From Schizochytrium sp. TIO01 (lineage: Eukaryota; Sar; Bigyra; Thraustochytrida; Thraustochytriidae): a stretch of DNA of 64,000 nt. Shown here piece by piece: positions 54,765 through 64,000 of this stretch. Every line of letters begins with the position of its first letter. The stretch's first letter is position 1. The stretch is from the NCBI GenBank assembly GCA_004764695.1, contig SMSO01000037.1:2673837-2737836 (forward strand), given 5' to 3'. The position numbers and the translations under genes are program-made. The notes beneath the pieces were generated by a model. The model saw only the letters and a program-made list of their open reading frames with translations, made no database searches and was not told the DNA's origin.

Positions 54765-55622
54765 ATGAGCGAGTCGAGCGACAACGATGAACGTGCCGCA
54801 AAGCGTGCTAAGACTGTCTTGGAAGAGATCGAAGAAGAAGTCGCTGCCGGGGATCCCGGCGCAGAAGCTGAGGAAAAGGAGGCTGAAGAAGCTGCTGCCA
54901 AGGAAGCTGCCGCCAAGGCTGACGGTGAGAACAAGAGTCCTACAGAGCCTAAACCAGAAGACCACCACCTTACGTTGTATTCGTATTGGCGAAGCAGCTG
55001 CTCGTGGCGAGTCCGCATGGCTTTGGCTGCAAAAAACCTCAGCTATAAATACAAAGCCATCAGCTTGATCAGCAAGGATGTGGACCACTCTCAGAGCAAG
55101 GAATTCGTCGAACTCAACCCTATGGCACAGGTCCCTGCGCTGGTAGATGCTGACGAGTTTGTTGTCACACAATCTGTTGCCATTCTTGAGTACCTTGAAG
55201 AACGATTTCCTGATACGCCTCGTCTACTTCCTGAGGATGTGAAACAGCGTGCACGTGTACGTCGCATTGTGGAAATTATTAACTCTGGAACCCAGCCTAT
55301 TCAGAACATTAGGGTCCTCAACAAGATTGAAAAGCTTGGCGGCAGCAAGATCCAGTGGGCAAAGGAAGCCATTGAAGAGGGCTTTCAGGCACTTGAGGCA
55401 GAGCTCAAACGTGTTCCAAACCGTAAAGAGGGTGATTTTTGCATTGGAGATACGCTGACTCTGGCTGACTGTGCGCTTGTACCTCAGGTGTACAATGCAA
55501 ACCGCTTCAATTTAGACATGTCCATGTTCCCACTCATTGACCAAGTAAATAAAAACCTTGAGGATCACCCCGCTGTCACAAAGTCGCACCCTGACTTTCA
55601 GCCAGATGCACCATCTATCTGA
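54765..55622 (+). CDS. maleylacetoacetate isomerase / zeta-class glutathione transferase
   Basis: This enzyme uses glutathione to turn maleylacetoacetate into fumarylacetoacetate in tyrosine breakdown. The 285-residue protein starts at a good ATG. Its N-terminal 66 residues are an acidic Ala/Glu/Lys-rich extension that usual family members (about 210-220 residues) lack. The catalytic zeta motif SSCSWRVRMAL is present, with Ser77, Ser78, Cys79 and Ser80. The glutathione-binding NPMAQVPAL and QSVAILEYLEE segments and the all-helical C-terminal domain (GDTLTLADCALVPQ) follow. Residues 10-18 (RAAKRAKTV) form a short basic nuclear-signal-like motif also found at the start of transketolase. It is divergent from transketolase across the 4.4 kb spacer and converges on the SSF1 gene. 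Confidence 0.95.
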   Translation: MSESSDNDERAAKRAKTVLEEIEEEVAAGDPGAEAEEKEAEEAAAKEAAAKADGENKSPTEPKPEDHHLTLYSYWRSSCSWRVRMALAAKNLSYKYKAISLISKDVDHSQSKEFVELNPMAQVPALVDADEFVVTQSVAILEYLEERFPDTPRLLPEDVKQRARVRRIVEIINSGTQPIQNIRVLNKIEKLGGSKIQWAKEAIEEGFQALEAELKRVPNRKEGDFCIGDTLTLADCALVPQVYNANRFNLDMSMFPLIDQVNKNLEDHPAVTKSHPDFQPDAPSI

Positions 55623-56177
55623 TAAATGAATACATAGTTGTTCTGCCATCCTGGCTTTGGGAGTCTGAGCATGGTCTTCATTCAATCGCGTCCGTTCTGA
55701 TTTCATTATTATTATCTTCATAGCGAAATTCATTTATTCAGAATATCAAACTGATCTTGTCTCGTGCCTTCATGTTTCCATGTCATTATGTTGCATATCC
55801 ATTGAGAAACTAACAATGATCCAGCCAACGCGAGTTATGATGCAGTCCCCTCCTCACATTTTCTAATTGTTGATATTTTAAAATATCTAATTAAGCTTTA
55901 AGAAGTTCATAGTGACTATAAAACAATGAAAATGTACTCTTGTGTCAAAACTGAGCAAGAAACAAGCAACCAACCCTAAAGAGAGTACCTAGAGGAAAAC
56001 AAATCTGTAAATCTTTTATGAGTTGTCTTTATAACGGGTGAGATGGGACATCAAAATTTGTCGAACAAAGTTGAGAGAACGCAATGGTTGGGTAAACAGT
56101 TTAGCACAAGATTTTCTGCAATTCTATTCACGTTTTATAAAGTATATGTTGAAGTAATAAGTGGTGTGTTGGATCGA
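55623..56177. other. convergent 3' spacer between isomerase and SSF1 genes
   Basis: A 555-base AT-rich gap holding two 3' ends. No gene or repeat of note. Confidence 0.45.
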
Positions 56178-57509
56178 TTATGCGGATTTTTTGGGTGCCG
56201 GTTTGGCGCCACGTTTGGCAGCAACGTCTTTGTCGGTGTTGTGCTTGGACTTCTTCTGGAGCTCTGCCTCAGCAGCCTGCTCTGCCTCTTCCTCCTTGCG
56301 CTTGCGCTTCTCCTGACGGCGCGCGAGTTTGTCTTCTTGCTGTTTGCGTTTGCGCTCCACGTTTGCGTCTTGAATGGCCTTACGTTCTTCCTTGACGCGC
56401 TTGCGTTCTTCATGCCGCTGACGCAGCTCCGCAATCTCATCCTGGGAGCGCTCCTTATACTTGTGATACTGCACCTCTCCACTGAAGACTCCATCCTCAA
56501 TCTTGAGCAGCTCCAGCGTCATTCGCGGTCCAATCTCAGACAGTCTTACTACAGACTGTTTGTCGTCCTTATTCGACGTCACGCGTTTGCTCGGTCTTCC
56601 CTTCTTTCTAGACGCCTCGATCTTAGCTGTTGGGTCCACATCAACGCAAGCCTCCTCATCTTCAAACTCGCTCTCCGATGTCGGATATGCCGCCTGCATT
56701 TCAATCACCTCGCTAATGTCTTGCGCATCTGCCATGTTCGGCAATTTAGACCTGAGGATACCTTTGACCTGCCTCGTGATACCCCGAGGCTTCGTGCGAA
56801 TCATAAAGTGCCGTACTTCAATTGTCTCGTCCTCCTCGTTCAAGTGCAGCAGCAGCACGCGTTTGCAGTCCGCAAGGCGCACACTCTTGACATTGATTGC
56901 AGGAAACATAGACTGAAATGCAAGTGATACAACCTTCAAGTGCCGTTGGGAAGCCATCGTGGACGCCTCGAAGTTGTTGAGAACTACCAAAGGAGCGTGC
57001 ATAAGCGAAGCAGAATGATCATAGCTCCTGCGCTGCGAGGCACGGATTGCATGCGACAGCGAGTAACGTTCCACGCGAAAGGTTAGCGTAGGACCTTGTG
57101 GGAGACGGGCAATTCTGAGAGACGGGGTAGATGTCGCTTGTGAGACAACAAGAAGATGGCTTACACCAAGAGGGCCAGCTGCCATGACGTAGTCCTTAAG
57201 TACAGCAGACCTTCTCTCGCGAAGACTCAAGGCAGTGTACGGGCTCATCACGAGACGAAGGTCGTCCACAAGCTCTGAGAGGTGCCGGCCGGTACGACCG
57301 TGGCGCACAACAATGCTACGAGGAACATTCTTGGCGTCCTCTGGCCGCGTGGGTCTGGAGTCGTTGTCGACATTCTTGGACTTCTTGCTCTTGCCATCGA
57401 CTGGCGCCAGAAGAGCGCGGGCTGCTTGACGAGCCGAAAGGGTCTTCTTCGTGCCGTCCGAAGGAACGTGTGTGCGCGTCTTAACGCGACGGGCGCCGCG
57501 ACGAGGCAT
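56178..57509 (-). CDS. Peter Pan / SSF1 ribosome-biogenesis protein (Brix domain)
   Basis: Members of this family help process 27S pre-rRNA and build the large ribosomal subunit in the nucleolus. The frame extends to 57635 with only GTG and no ATG; the first ATG is at 57509. It gives MPRRGARRVKTRTHV, close to the family's usual basic start, and a 443-residue protein. The Brix domain spans about 62-305 (PRSIVVRHG near the start; PRGITRQVKGIL later). The family-typical LSEIGPRMTLELLKIEDGV with VQYHKYK follows. The C-terminal 100 residues are a Lys/Arg/Glu-rich coiled region, typical of nucleolar assembly factors. It faces the isomerase tail to tail, with the Cys-rich gene upstream on the same strand. 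Confidence 0.92.
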   Translation of the reverse strand: MPRRGARRVKTRTHVPSDGTKKTLSARQAARALLAPVDGKSKKSKNVDNDSRPTRPEDAKNVPRSIVVRHGRTGRHLSELVDDLRLVMSPYTALSLRERRSAVLKDYVMAAGPLGVSHLLVVSQATSTPSLRIARLPQGPTLTFRVERYSLSHAIRASQRRSYDHSASLMHAPLVVLNNFEASTMASQRHLKVVSLAFQSMFPAINVKSVRLADCKRVLLLHLNEEDETIEVRHFMIRTKPRGITRQVKGILRSKLPNMADAQDISEVIEMQAAYPTSESEFEDEEACVDVDPTAKIEASRKKGRPSKRVTSNKDDKQSVVRLSEIGPRMTLELLKIEDGVFSGEVQYHKYKERSQDEIAELRQRHEERKRVKEERKAIQDANVERKRKQQEDKLARRQEKRKRKEEEAEQAAEAELQKKSKHNTDKDVAAKRGAKPAPKKSA

Positions 57510-58104
57510 CCTTCCTGCCAAGCCTAGCTCAACTCCGTTTGTGTACTGCTGCGTCTCATACTCCTTCTCCAGCGTCTCATTCCCATGCTCTTCTCTCTTA
57601 TTATTCTCCTTATTCTCTGAGGAACTACTCACCACGAGTGGTTCTGCCGCCCTTCTTATGGCTAATAGGAACGGTTAGCACACGTTACAATTACATTGGT
57701 TACTCATCCGAAACGGATGCTCCGATGGGTTGATATGAGAAAAAAACTCTATGGAAGATTAGGAGAGGGCTTGGGAGGATCTGAAGGAGGTTGGCGTGGA
57801 CTTGGGGGCTTCGAAAGCATAGAGACGGACATGAAAAGAGGTGTATCAAAAATTCAAAGAACATGATAAGAGAGATAAAAGAAAATGGAAGAGATGATGT
57901 CATTTTTGTAAAGAGAAGAATTGGAAAAATTGATTTGGACTTAGAAATGGGACAGATTCGAGAAAAATTAGCAAAATGGTGTCGCAGGTCCAGGGGACTT
58001 GGAGTCAATAAAGCCCTATGTCAAGTGCGACGTTTCAGGGAAATCAACAAGCTTCGGAATAAGCTTATCTTGTTGAAGCGGGAAAGACGAGAGCGGTTTG
58101 TTGA
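57510..58104. other. spacer between SSF1 and Cys-rich genes
   Basis: About 600 bases. The plus strand is purine-rich and holds the doubtful short ORF listed next. It should also carry the SSF1 promoter. Confidence 0.45.
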
Positions 58105-58108
58105 TTAA
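57863..58108 (+). CDS. doubtful 81-residue basic ORF
   Basis: Starts with ATG; open also upstream to a TTG at 57791. The product is very rich in Lys, Arg, Glu and Ile, with stretches such as REIKENGRDDV and FREINKLRNKL. It overlaps the last bases of the Cys-rich gene on the other strand. Strand asymmetry in purines alone could keep it open. No family recognised. Confidence 0.2.
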   Translation: MIREIKENGRDDVIFVKRRIGKIDLDLEMGQIREKLAKWCRRSRGLGVNKALCQVRRFREINKLRNKLILLKRERRERFVD

Positions 58109-59346
58109 CGGAGATTACGAGGTGCATCAGTACAAGCTACACCGGTCCAAGTGCAGAGACCCTGGGACTGGCAGTCGGAGAAATTTTCGCAGGCAGCACA
58201 AGAGTCGGAGCAAGACTCAGGCTCTGAGGCGCGAGGAATGCAACCGTCGATTTGAGACCAAAAGCAGGTCCGACGAATCTCTGTTGTTCCAAAGCATTCT
58301 GTCTGGGTGCCGATAGCTCTGCACATTGCATCATCTGCAGACCACTGCTCACTAGCAGTCATGTCGCGACAAGAGCTTGCACTAGCGTCGAAAATGCATG
58401 ACGCTGAGCTCTGATGACAAGCATGAATATTAGATCCGCAAGCACCACACGAGTCATCACACGATTGACATCTGCTTGTCTCTTCACTCCAACCACATAC
58501 AGCAGGACTCTCCCAACAGGTCACGGAGTCTCCACACTCGCCACACATAGTTTCACAAATACGCGGAACGCCCCTTGCGGAACACTCTTGGTCAGCAATG
58601 CTCCAAACACAGATGTCTTCCTCGTTACATCTAGACTGTGAATAACTCTGACAGATGGAAATCTCCAAAATATACTTTTCCCATGGAGTCATTTTTCTAC
58701 ATGAGCTAGAATCCCATGTACATCCCTGAGAACTGGCATCGCAAAAATTGATGTGTGAACACAAAGAGCAATCTTCGTCACAAAGCGCCATTGGGTCATC
58801 TTCACCCTTGCAAAAATCACCAAAAGACCAGGTGCAGCCATCAGTAAACTCACAAACTGTAGATTGGTTCGAGAAGCTTCTGCACAATGCGTCAACAAGC
58901 AAAAGCTCCTCCATTGTTGTTGCCTTGCGGCACTTTCCATCGTCATACATGCACGACACAGAGACCTCGCAATCCTCTTGACCACAATCACAGTCCAAGC
59001 AAATATCAGTGATATCAGTGCTGGGCCCACAAAAGCTCTTGTAACCACTTGCGTATGCACAACGTTTTTCTCCTATCTCTCCAAGAACACTGTCTTCGGT
59101 ATATAGTGCAGCATTACATGCTGTCGCATCACTATCAAACTGGCTGCAGTATGCCTGATCAATGCGGTATGCCTCGATTTCGCTCATTTCAGGTTGTACG
59201 CATGTATGGTTTTTCCATTCGCACTCGGGCGCGCGTGCCGAGCATGCAACCTCATCACATGCACCACATGCATCACTACACTCTGCAGCTTGTGCAGGTG
59301 AAGCGAGCTGCAAAAGAAATAGCGGAATCAAGAAACGAATCTTCAT
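58105..59346 (-). CDS. secreted cysteine-rich repeat protein
   Basis: The first ATG is at 59346 (the frame opens earlier only with TTG), giving 413 residues. Residues 1-20 are a clear signal peptide ending in Ala-Gln-Ala, so the mature protein starts near AECSDAC. No membrane segment follows, so it is secreted or wall-bound. The rest is built of two alternating cysteine modules. Module A has six Cys (C-x3-C-x2-C-x4-7-C-x5-8-C-x-[WFY]-x4-7-C) and occurs six times. Module B has four Cys, usually starts with M-[TS]-x-x-E, and occurs four times. The order is A-B-A-B-A-B-A-A-B-A. Every Cys is likely in a disulfide. It resembles PSI-like or small extracellular Cys modules, but I cannot name a family. 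A role in cell surface or adhesion is a guess. Confidence 0.82.
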   Translation of the reverse strand: MKIRFLIPLFLLQLASPAQAAECSDACGACDEVACSARAPECEWKNHTCVQPEMSEIEAYRIDQAYCSQFDSDATACNAALYTEDSVLGEIGEKRCAYASGYKSFCGPSTDITDICLDCDCGQEDCEVSVSCMYDDGKCRKATTMEELLLVDALCRSFSNQSTVCEFTDGCTWSFGDFCKGEDDPMALCDEDCSLCSHINFCDASSQGCTWDSSSCRKMTPWEKYILEISICQSYSQSRCNEEDICVWSIADQECSARGVPRICETMCGECGDSVTCWESPAVCGWSEETSRCQSCDDSCGACGSNIHACHQSSASCIFDASASSCRDMTASEQWSADDAMCRAIGTQTECFGTTEIRRTCFWSQIDGCIPRASEPESCSDSCAACENFSDCQSQGLCTWTGVACTDAPRNLR

Positions 59347-60941
59347 GACGCCAATCCAGCCCAATTAATTGCCGGAGGTGTCTCTTGCTCTTGCAATGCA
59401 AAACTCGAAAATCTGAACCTTGCAATGTGGGTTTGACTGCAGTCTTGCGGATTCATCATATCCTTTTACCACCCTTTAACTTATCTCTACTATGGAAATT
59501 CTCGCGTCCTGGAAGGAAAAAAATACCCGTTTCCGCGCTAGTTATCCTGGTATTTCATAGAGCAAGTCTCATGCACATAATTGTTTAAATTGGTTAAAAG
59601 GTCTTCGGCCAAAAAGTTACGTTGCCATGTCTCTTCCCCCCTTTGCTTAGTGCTTCATGGACTTCAACCATTCAATGCAAATACTTTAATCTGGACATCC
59701 TTAACTGAAGACAAAGACTTCTTTGAAATGCTTCGAGACTACAACAGGACTACTAGACTGGTAAGCACTACTGCAGAGTTTTGCTGGTCGATGAGAAGGG
59801 ACAAACAATAGTAGTCTCTCTTCTCTTTTATTGTACACACATTAAGCACTTCCTCCGTCATTAGAGTAGGATCAAAGCGGATATCTTTTATCGTCGATAA
59901 AGCACACGATAAATAGCACTAGGGAGGTAAGGGTGTTTTATTTACAACAGCACTACTGCCAGTCACGCCTCCGCGCTGGTCACAGAATCGGCCAGAAACA
60001 CCTATCTTGTAGGCCTACCTCTTCAAACCACATTTGTAGTCAAGGACTGTGCCAACGGATCTCTTCTGGAGGAAGCCAAAGAGTGGCCGTCCTTTCAAGC
60101 TTAGGGATTGGCAGAGATAGTCACATAGATGGTAGGAATTCAATGGGAATTCTCGCGAGTAAAAGAGATGGTAGGAAAGGCAGCTGGGTATGACTAAAAG
60201 AGGGTTTATTTGATTGTGTTGAAACTTGAATCTTCAATTCTTCTCTGTCCTTCGCTTGTACACCTCGACATTGGTCTGGTTTGTATGGTCTATGGATAAA
60301 GCAGGCTGTTCTTCACGAAGTAAGGAATGCCGAGACCTACTAAGGTTTGCAATTATATGCATTCTCGTTTGAAGGATAGTTTCAAAGAATACACATAACA
60401 GAACAGGAAAAGGACCGATGCCCTTGCCTAAAATGCCATGCTAGAAGTTGGGAGAACGTGCATATGATTTTAATAAAGAAAATGAAAGACATAAACACAG
60501 TTTCTACCGTAGCATAGAGGATCGTGAAGATATCACCGATATACGTTTGAAAGTCTTGACTTCAATTCAATATTCAATTGAAAGAGCCTCAACCCAGAAT
60601 CTCAGCACAACAATGATGCTTAAGGACAGTATATTAATCATCCCCTTTGATCTACCCCTCGCCCAAAGTTAAGCATCAGAACTCTGTACCTAATCTGACA
60701 GATGAGATGAGACCTTCTTCTACGCTTCTAGGTATATCTACTACTACGTAATTACCACTACCTACTAAGGTAGTAGTTATGGTGTATCTGGGATGGTGGA
60801 GCTCACTAAACTAATCGTTCTTCATTGCTGACGTCTGACCTACAAAGCTGCTCACTCATAGTGTATCGGGTCAAAACCCGATCCTAGGCACTGTCTTTGC
60901 AGGGGCTTCGTCGAGATCTAACTTGAGTACGGGTTTATAAG
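59347..60941. other. divergent spacer before the THOC6-like gene
   Basis: About 1.6 kb of AT-rich to mixed DNA. A short palindrome TTTATCGTCGATAAA lies near 59888-59902. Two frames (59581-59811 and near 59975-60100) read slightly protein-like but match nothing I know. A TCTTTGCAG near 60901 could be a 3' splice site for the THOC6-like gene. Confidence 0.4.
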
Positions 60942-61991
60942 ATGTGGATCTTTGCGCTTGAATTCGCTCCAGATGACCGCTGGTTGCTGAGCGGCACATC
61001 CGCTGGCGAGCTCGTTTGCTGGGATATCGATTCTGCTCAGACTCACCTGGCCCGTCAGGCAGGTGCTTTAAGCTCTGTTGCTGCTGTGTCTGAAGCTGAA
61101 AATGACTCCGAAATGGTCGATGAAGATGATGTTGAACCTGCGATCAAAACGAGGTCTTTCAAGGCTCATAACAGCTGCATTTATACTCTTGCGCAACATC
61201 GTGAAGACCAACTCCTTTTCACAGGCGCTGATGAGGAAATCAGGATATGGAGGGCTCCTTGGGCTGATGACCCTACGGCGCATCCTTCTCCAGTGGGCGA
61301 GATTCGCATTCCGCAAATTGCCGGCGTGCGAGGTGCTCTTTCGCCTGTGGCGGAAACCAACGGCCTCGCTATACTTGCCAAACAAAACTCTGTAGTTGCC
61401 GCTGCTGGTGATGGAAATACGTATATGTTCGACATTCCGTCTCAAAAACTGCTGCGCAAATTGGCAGGTCAAGATATGCTGCATGCTGTTGTCACCATGG
61501 AGCGTACTGGGCTCATTGCCACTGGTTCGGAGGACGGCCTATGCAAACTGTGGGATCCACGTAGCAGCAATCAAGATGGTTGCGTAGGCACTCTGGATGC
61601 CGGATTCAACGTGGTAAGTGCCCTTGCAGCTTCAGACGACGAAAATTGGCTGGCTTTTGGGGGGTCAACACGCGACCAAAGTCAAGGGGCAGTCAGCATG
61701 GTTCATGTAGCCTCACGCCTCGTCACTAAAACAACTTTATCCAAGACCTCATCTCTTGTTCAAAACTTGCAGTTCGCGGACGATCACCTTCTTGTGGCTG
61801 GCGACTCTCCGGCGCTTGAATTCTGGAGCCGCAATATGACTGATACTAGCACAAGTGTTCCTTGCTCGGCACCTTCACTGTTCGGGCTTTCTTATAACAA
61901 AGCAACAGGTATGATTGCTGTGGGTGGCAGTGCAGACCATATTGATTTGTTTTCTGACGCTCGAGATCTTCTTATGTCTCTTGCTGTTTGA
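60942..61991 (+). CDS. WD40 protein, THOC6-like
   Basis: THOC6 is the WD40 subunit of the THO/TREX complex, which couples transcription to mRNA export. This 349-residue frame has WD-type strands throughout (ELVCWDI, EIRIWRAP, GLCKLWDP) and matches THOC6 in order: the FKAHNSCIYTL block, EIRIPQI, the SEDGLCKLWD repeat and a C-terminal HIDLFSDARDLLMSL that resembles the family's end. The ATG at 60942 is preceded by an in-frame stop at 60924-60926. Compared with known THOC6 proteins about 20 residues are missing from the N-terminus, so a short upstream exon is possible. Blade 1 starts right at the Met. The family call rests on visual matching. Confidence 0.82.
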   Translation: MWIFALEFAPDDRWLLSGTSAGELVCWDIDSAQTHLARQAGALSSVAAVSEAENDSEMVDEDDVEPAIKTRSFKAHNSCIYTLAQHREDQLLFTGADEEIRIWRAPWADDPTAHPSPVGEIRIPQIAGVRGALSPVAETNGLAILAKQNSVVAAAGDGNTYMFDIPSQKLLRKLAGQDMLHAVVTMERTGLIATGSEDGLCKLWDPRSSNQDGCVGTLDAGFNVVSALAASDDENWLAFGGSTRDQSQGAVSMVHVASRLVTKTTLSKTSSLVQNLQFADDHLLVAGDSPALEFWSRNMTDTSTSVPCSAPSLFGLSYNKATGMIAVGGSADHIDLFSDARDLLMSLAV

Positions 61992-62700
61992 TGCTCATAT
62001 TTTCTCTGTTTACCAGTGTGTCACTAGAATTGAATCAAGATAGCTTATTCTTTAAATGCAATGTCTTCTTTGCGCTTTTTGTCGATTTGTCAAGCTCTTA
62101 CCAATATATGTTAAATTGAGGAAACTGATAAAAGTATAAACATCTAGCGTGTATGGTTTAATGTATCTATAGTTATCTTGGTTGTTCCGTCAGAAACGGG
62201 ATTGCTAGCGCGGAGTTAGAGCAGGCGATTCGAAGGGAATAAGCTCATCTTCGCCACCTTGCCTTTTCGATCCTTCCTTAATATTATAAAGGTGATAAAT
62301 GCCCATTAAATTCCTTATCTGCCTACAGTGTGTGCATCCCAGCCCTTTTGAGCAGGGGTGATGAGAGATTTGACATCCTCTGCCCTCTAGGTGGCCTAAT
62401 TATTGGATCTTCATTTTCCTGATGCATGCTAAACTCTTTCTTTTGGCCTGGTTTGGTGTTTGTTCGCTTAACATGTCTTTCACATTCATTTTAGAACATC
62501 TTCTAAAAAGTCGGGAATTGAAACTGGACCAGTGATTTGAGTAGTTTTAGAGCACACACGCATGTATACAAAATGATGGAACCCAGAGAGAGAATAAAAA
62601 CAAGAGTACAAAGCGGAATGTATGTTGCTGTTCTCACTAAGAAACCCCACGGGCGATGGCCTTAAAGCTTGTGAGCTTTGTGTAATATGAAGAAGCACTG
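61992..62700. other. convergent 3' spacer before the NEK gene
   Basis: A 709-base mixed-AT gap between two converging genes. No gene seen. Confidence 0.45.
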
Positions 62701-64000
62701 TTACCGGGGGATGCGGTTCGGCACCCGGTGTTGCCGAAGAGCAGCAGGCTCATGCCGGGAGATAAACTCACGGTGAATGAGACCTCTTGTCCTTCCAGAC
62801 GATAGAGATGGGGACGCAGAGCCTGCTGCAGTAGATAAATTGCTTGAAGTTGAGGGTCGACGCATTGAGAGTTTGGATGCAAGTGTAGGAGATGAGGTTT
62901 TTGCGGTAGATGGAGGCGGAGGCGGAGGTGGAGGCGGAGAAACCTTTTGCAAGGGACTGCGCCGTGATTTTACGATGATTGGAGATGAAGTTTTTAACGA
63001 ATTTGTAACAGGCCGTGGAGCCACATTCTCTTGTTGCTGCTGATATGTCGGTGAGGCGTGAGAGCGAATACTTGTACCGGAGCGGGTTGAAGGTCGCAGT
63101 GTGGTTGGCGACTCACGAGAGCTGACGGAGCGACGCCGATCTGTTACAGACGAAGTGCAACCTGTTGAAATTCTCTTTGAACCTGAACCTGAACCTGTAC
63201 CAGGCCGCTCACGCAACGTTTTCCTTGATGTTTCGCTGGATCGCCTGGGGGTGACGAGATAATCATCTCCTAAGGATTCCTGACTTAAGGTTGACATTGT
63301 CTCTGATGCGGAAGTCGGGGTCGTAGCAGTTCCAGAAAGTCTTCGCCGAAGTGCAAGGTCGGCCTCGGCCTCGGCAAGTCGGGATTCACGGTTCCGCACA
63401 TCTTCTTCTCGGTAAGTCAGCGCTTCCTCTTGCTCACGTAATGCGTGTTCACGCCGGCGAACCTCCTCTTCACGTTCTGCAAGTTCTTTTTCTTTGACAC
63501 GAAGAGCATGCTCCTTAATACGAAGCTCCCTCGCCTGATCAAGTTCTTTGTTTCCAGTGCTGGCAGTGCCAGAAGCCGCAGCTTGCTCTCGTGAGCCACG
63601 GGCGATTAAATTCTCCCTAGCTCGCAGAACGTAACTTGCCACTCGTGTTGATCTCATAATTTGAGCCACAGATGGTCGTTTTGTAGGAGAAAGAGTTAGC
63701 ATGGCCTGAATTACTGTCTGTAACTCATCCGAGTATCGAGTTGGAATTCGTGAGAAACGACCTGCGCTAATGCGCTTGCCAAGCGAAACAACGTTTGCAG
63801 CCTCAAAGGGTGGGCGCAACGCGCACATTTCGTAGATAAGGCAACCAAGAGCCCAAATGTCAGATTTCTCGTTATATCGTTTCTCATTGATGAGTTCTGG
63901 GCTCATGTAGTATGGCGTGCCAACATTAGTATAGGCAAATTGGCTTTCTGCTCCTAATTCCTTGGCCAGTCCAAAATCACCCACTTTGATGTTCATATCG
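62701..64000 (-). CDS. NIMA-related (NEK) protein kinase, N-terminus beyond window
   Basis: The gene runs off the right edge, so the N-lobe and catalytic loop are missing here; 433 residues are visible, starting within the activation segment region. The DFG motif is in VGDFGLAKEL, and GTPYYMSPE lies at the end of the activation segment. The next 110 residues complete the C-lobe (DIWALGCLIYEM, RPSVAQIM). A long charged coiled coil follows, rich in EREEEVRRRE-type heptads, then a Ser/Thr-rich linker, a Pro-9 run and a basic tail. This order matches NEK2-like kinases, which act at centrosomes and cilia. The frame at the edge is Asp-Met-Asn-Ile-Lys, so translation continues upstream; the Met near the edge is not the start. 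Confidence 0.92.
   Translation of the reverse strand, partial: DMNIKVGDFGLAKELGAESQFAYTNVGTPYYMSPELINEKRYNEKSDIWALGCLIYEMCALRPPFEAANVVSLGKRISAGRFSRIPTRYSDELQTVIQAMLTLSPTKRPSVAQIMRSTRVASYVLRARENLIARGSREQAAASGTASTGNKELDQARELRIKEHALRVKEKELAEREEEVRRREHALREQEEALTYREEDVRNRESRLAEAEADLALRRRLSGTATTPTSASETMSTLSQESLGDDYLVTPRRSSETSRKTLRERPGTGSGSGSKRISTGCTSSVTDRRRSVSSRESPTTLRPSTRSGTSIRSHASPTYQQQQENVAPRPVTNSLKTSSPIIVKSRRSPLQKVSPPPPPPPPPSTAKTSSPTLASKLSMRRPSTSSNLSTAAGSASPSLSSGRTRGLIHREFISRHEPAALRQHRVPNRIPR
62911..62939. repeat. GGAGGC repeat coding poly-Pro
   Basis: GGAGGC/GGAGGT units inside the NEK gene; on the coding strand they give an uninterrupted run of nine prolines between Ser/Lys-rich linkers. Confidence 0.9.

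Noticed and set aside
57510-57635. Extended SSF1 N-terminus
   Set aside because: No ATG in this part; the family-like MPRRGARRVKTRTHV starts at 57509.
59581-60193. Short plus-strand frames in the spacer before the THOC6-like gene
   Set aside because: Slightly protein-like wording but no family, no conserved motif and different phases.

Overview
This is nuclear DNA from a unicellular eukaryote, most likely a heterotrophic stramenopile of the thraustochytrid (labyrinthulomycete) type. The clues are large intron-poor genes, very long spacers, a soluble hybrid histidine kinase with PAS domains, a MyTH4-FERM myosin, and a phosphatase built like plant MKP1. No gene here is uniquely diagnostic, so the lineage is an inference. 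I saw no bacterial operon, CRISPR array, rRNA or convincing tRNA.

Left part (1-11000): a Maf-type nucleotide pyrophosphatase (+) converges on a 1113-residue dual-specificity phosphatase (-). A 972-residue PAS/PAS histidine kinase with a receiver domain (-) follows. Then comes a 14.4 kb stretch without a convincing gene (10995-25367). It holds GC-rich islands, CT/CTTT microsatellites, AT-rich DNA and a possible decayed retroelement piece.

Middle part (25368-47539): a membrane-anchored JmjC/cupin protein with a rhodanese-like region (+) converges on a 1956-residue myosin (-). After a 10.5 kb spacer comes a 798-residue protein (+) that joins a long N-terminal region, a beta-helix/ADYAEWF self-cleavage-like module and C-terminal membrane segments, an arrangement like the membrane-bound transcription factor MYRF.

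Right part (48275-64000): transketolase (-), then a 4.4 kb repeat-rich spacer, maleylacetoacetate isomerase (+), a Peter Pan/SSF1 ribosome-biogenesis protein (-), a secreted cysteine-rich repeat protein (-), a THOC6-like WD40 protein (+) and a NEK-type kinase cut by the window edge (-).

The layout is regular. Every plus-strand gene converges on a minus-strand gene across a short 3' spacer (about 440-740 bp), while every divergent 5' spacer is long (1.6 to 14.4 kb). Several open frames extend upstream of the first ATG, so starts were placed at the first ATG with good context. The genes do not form one pathway: they cover housekeeping (Maf, transketolase, isomerase, SSF1, THOC6), signalling (phosphatase, histidine kinase, NEK), motility (myosin) and three unusual multidomain proteins (JmjC/rhodanese-like, MYRF-like, Cys-rich).
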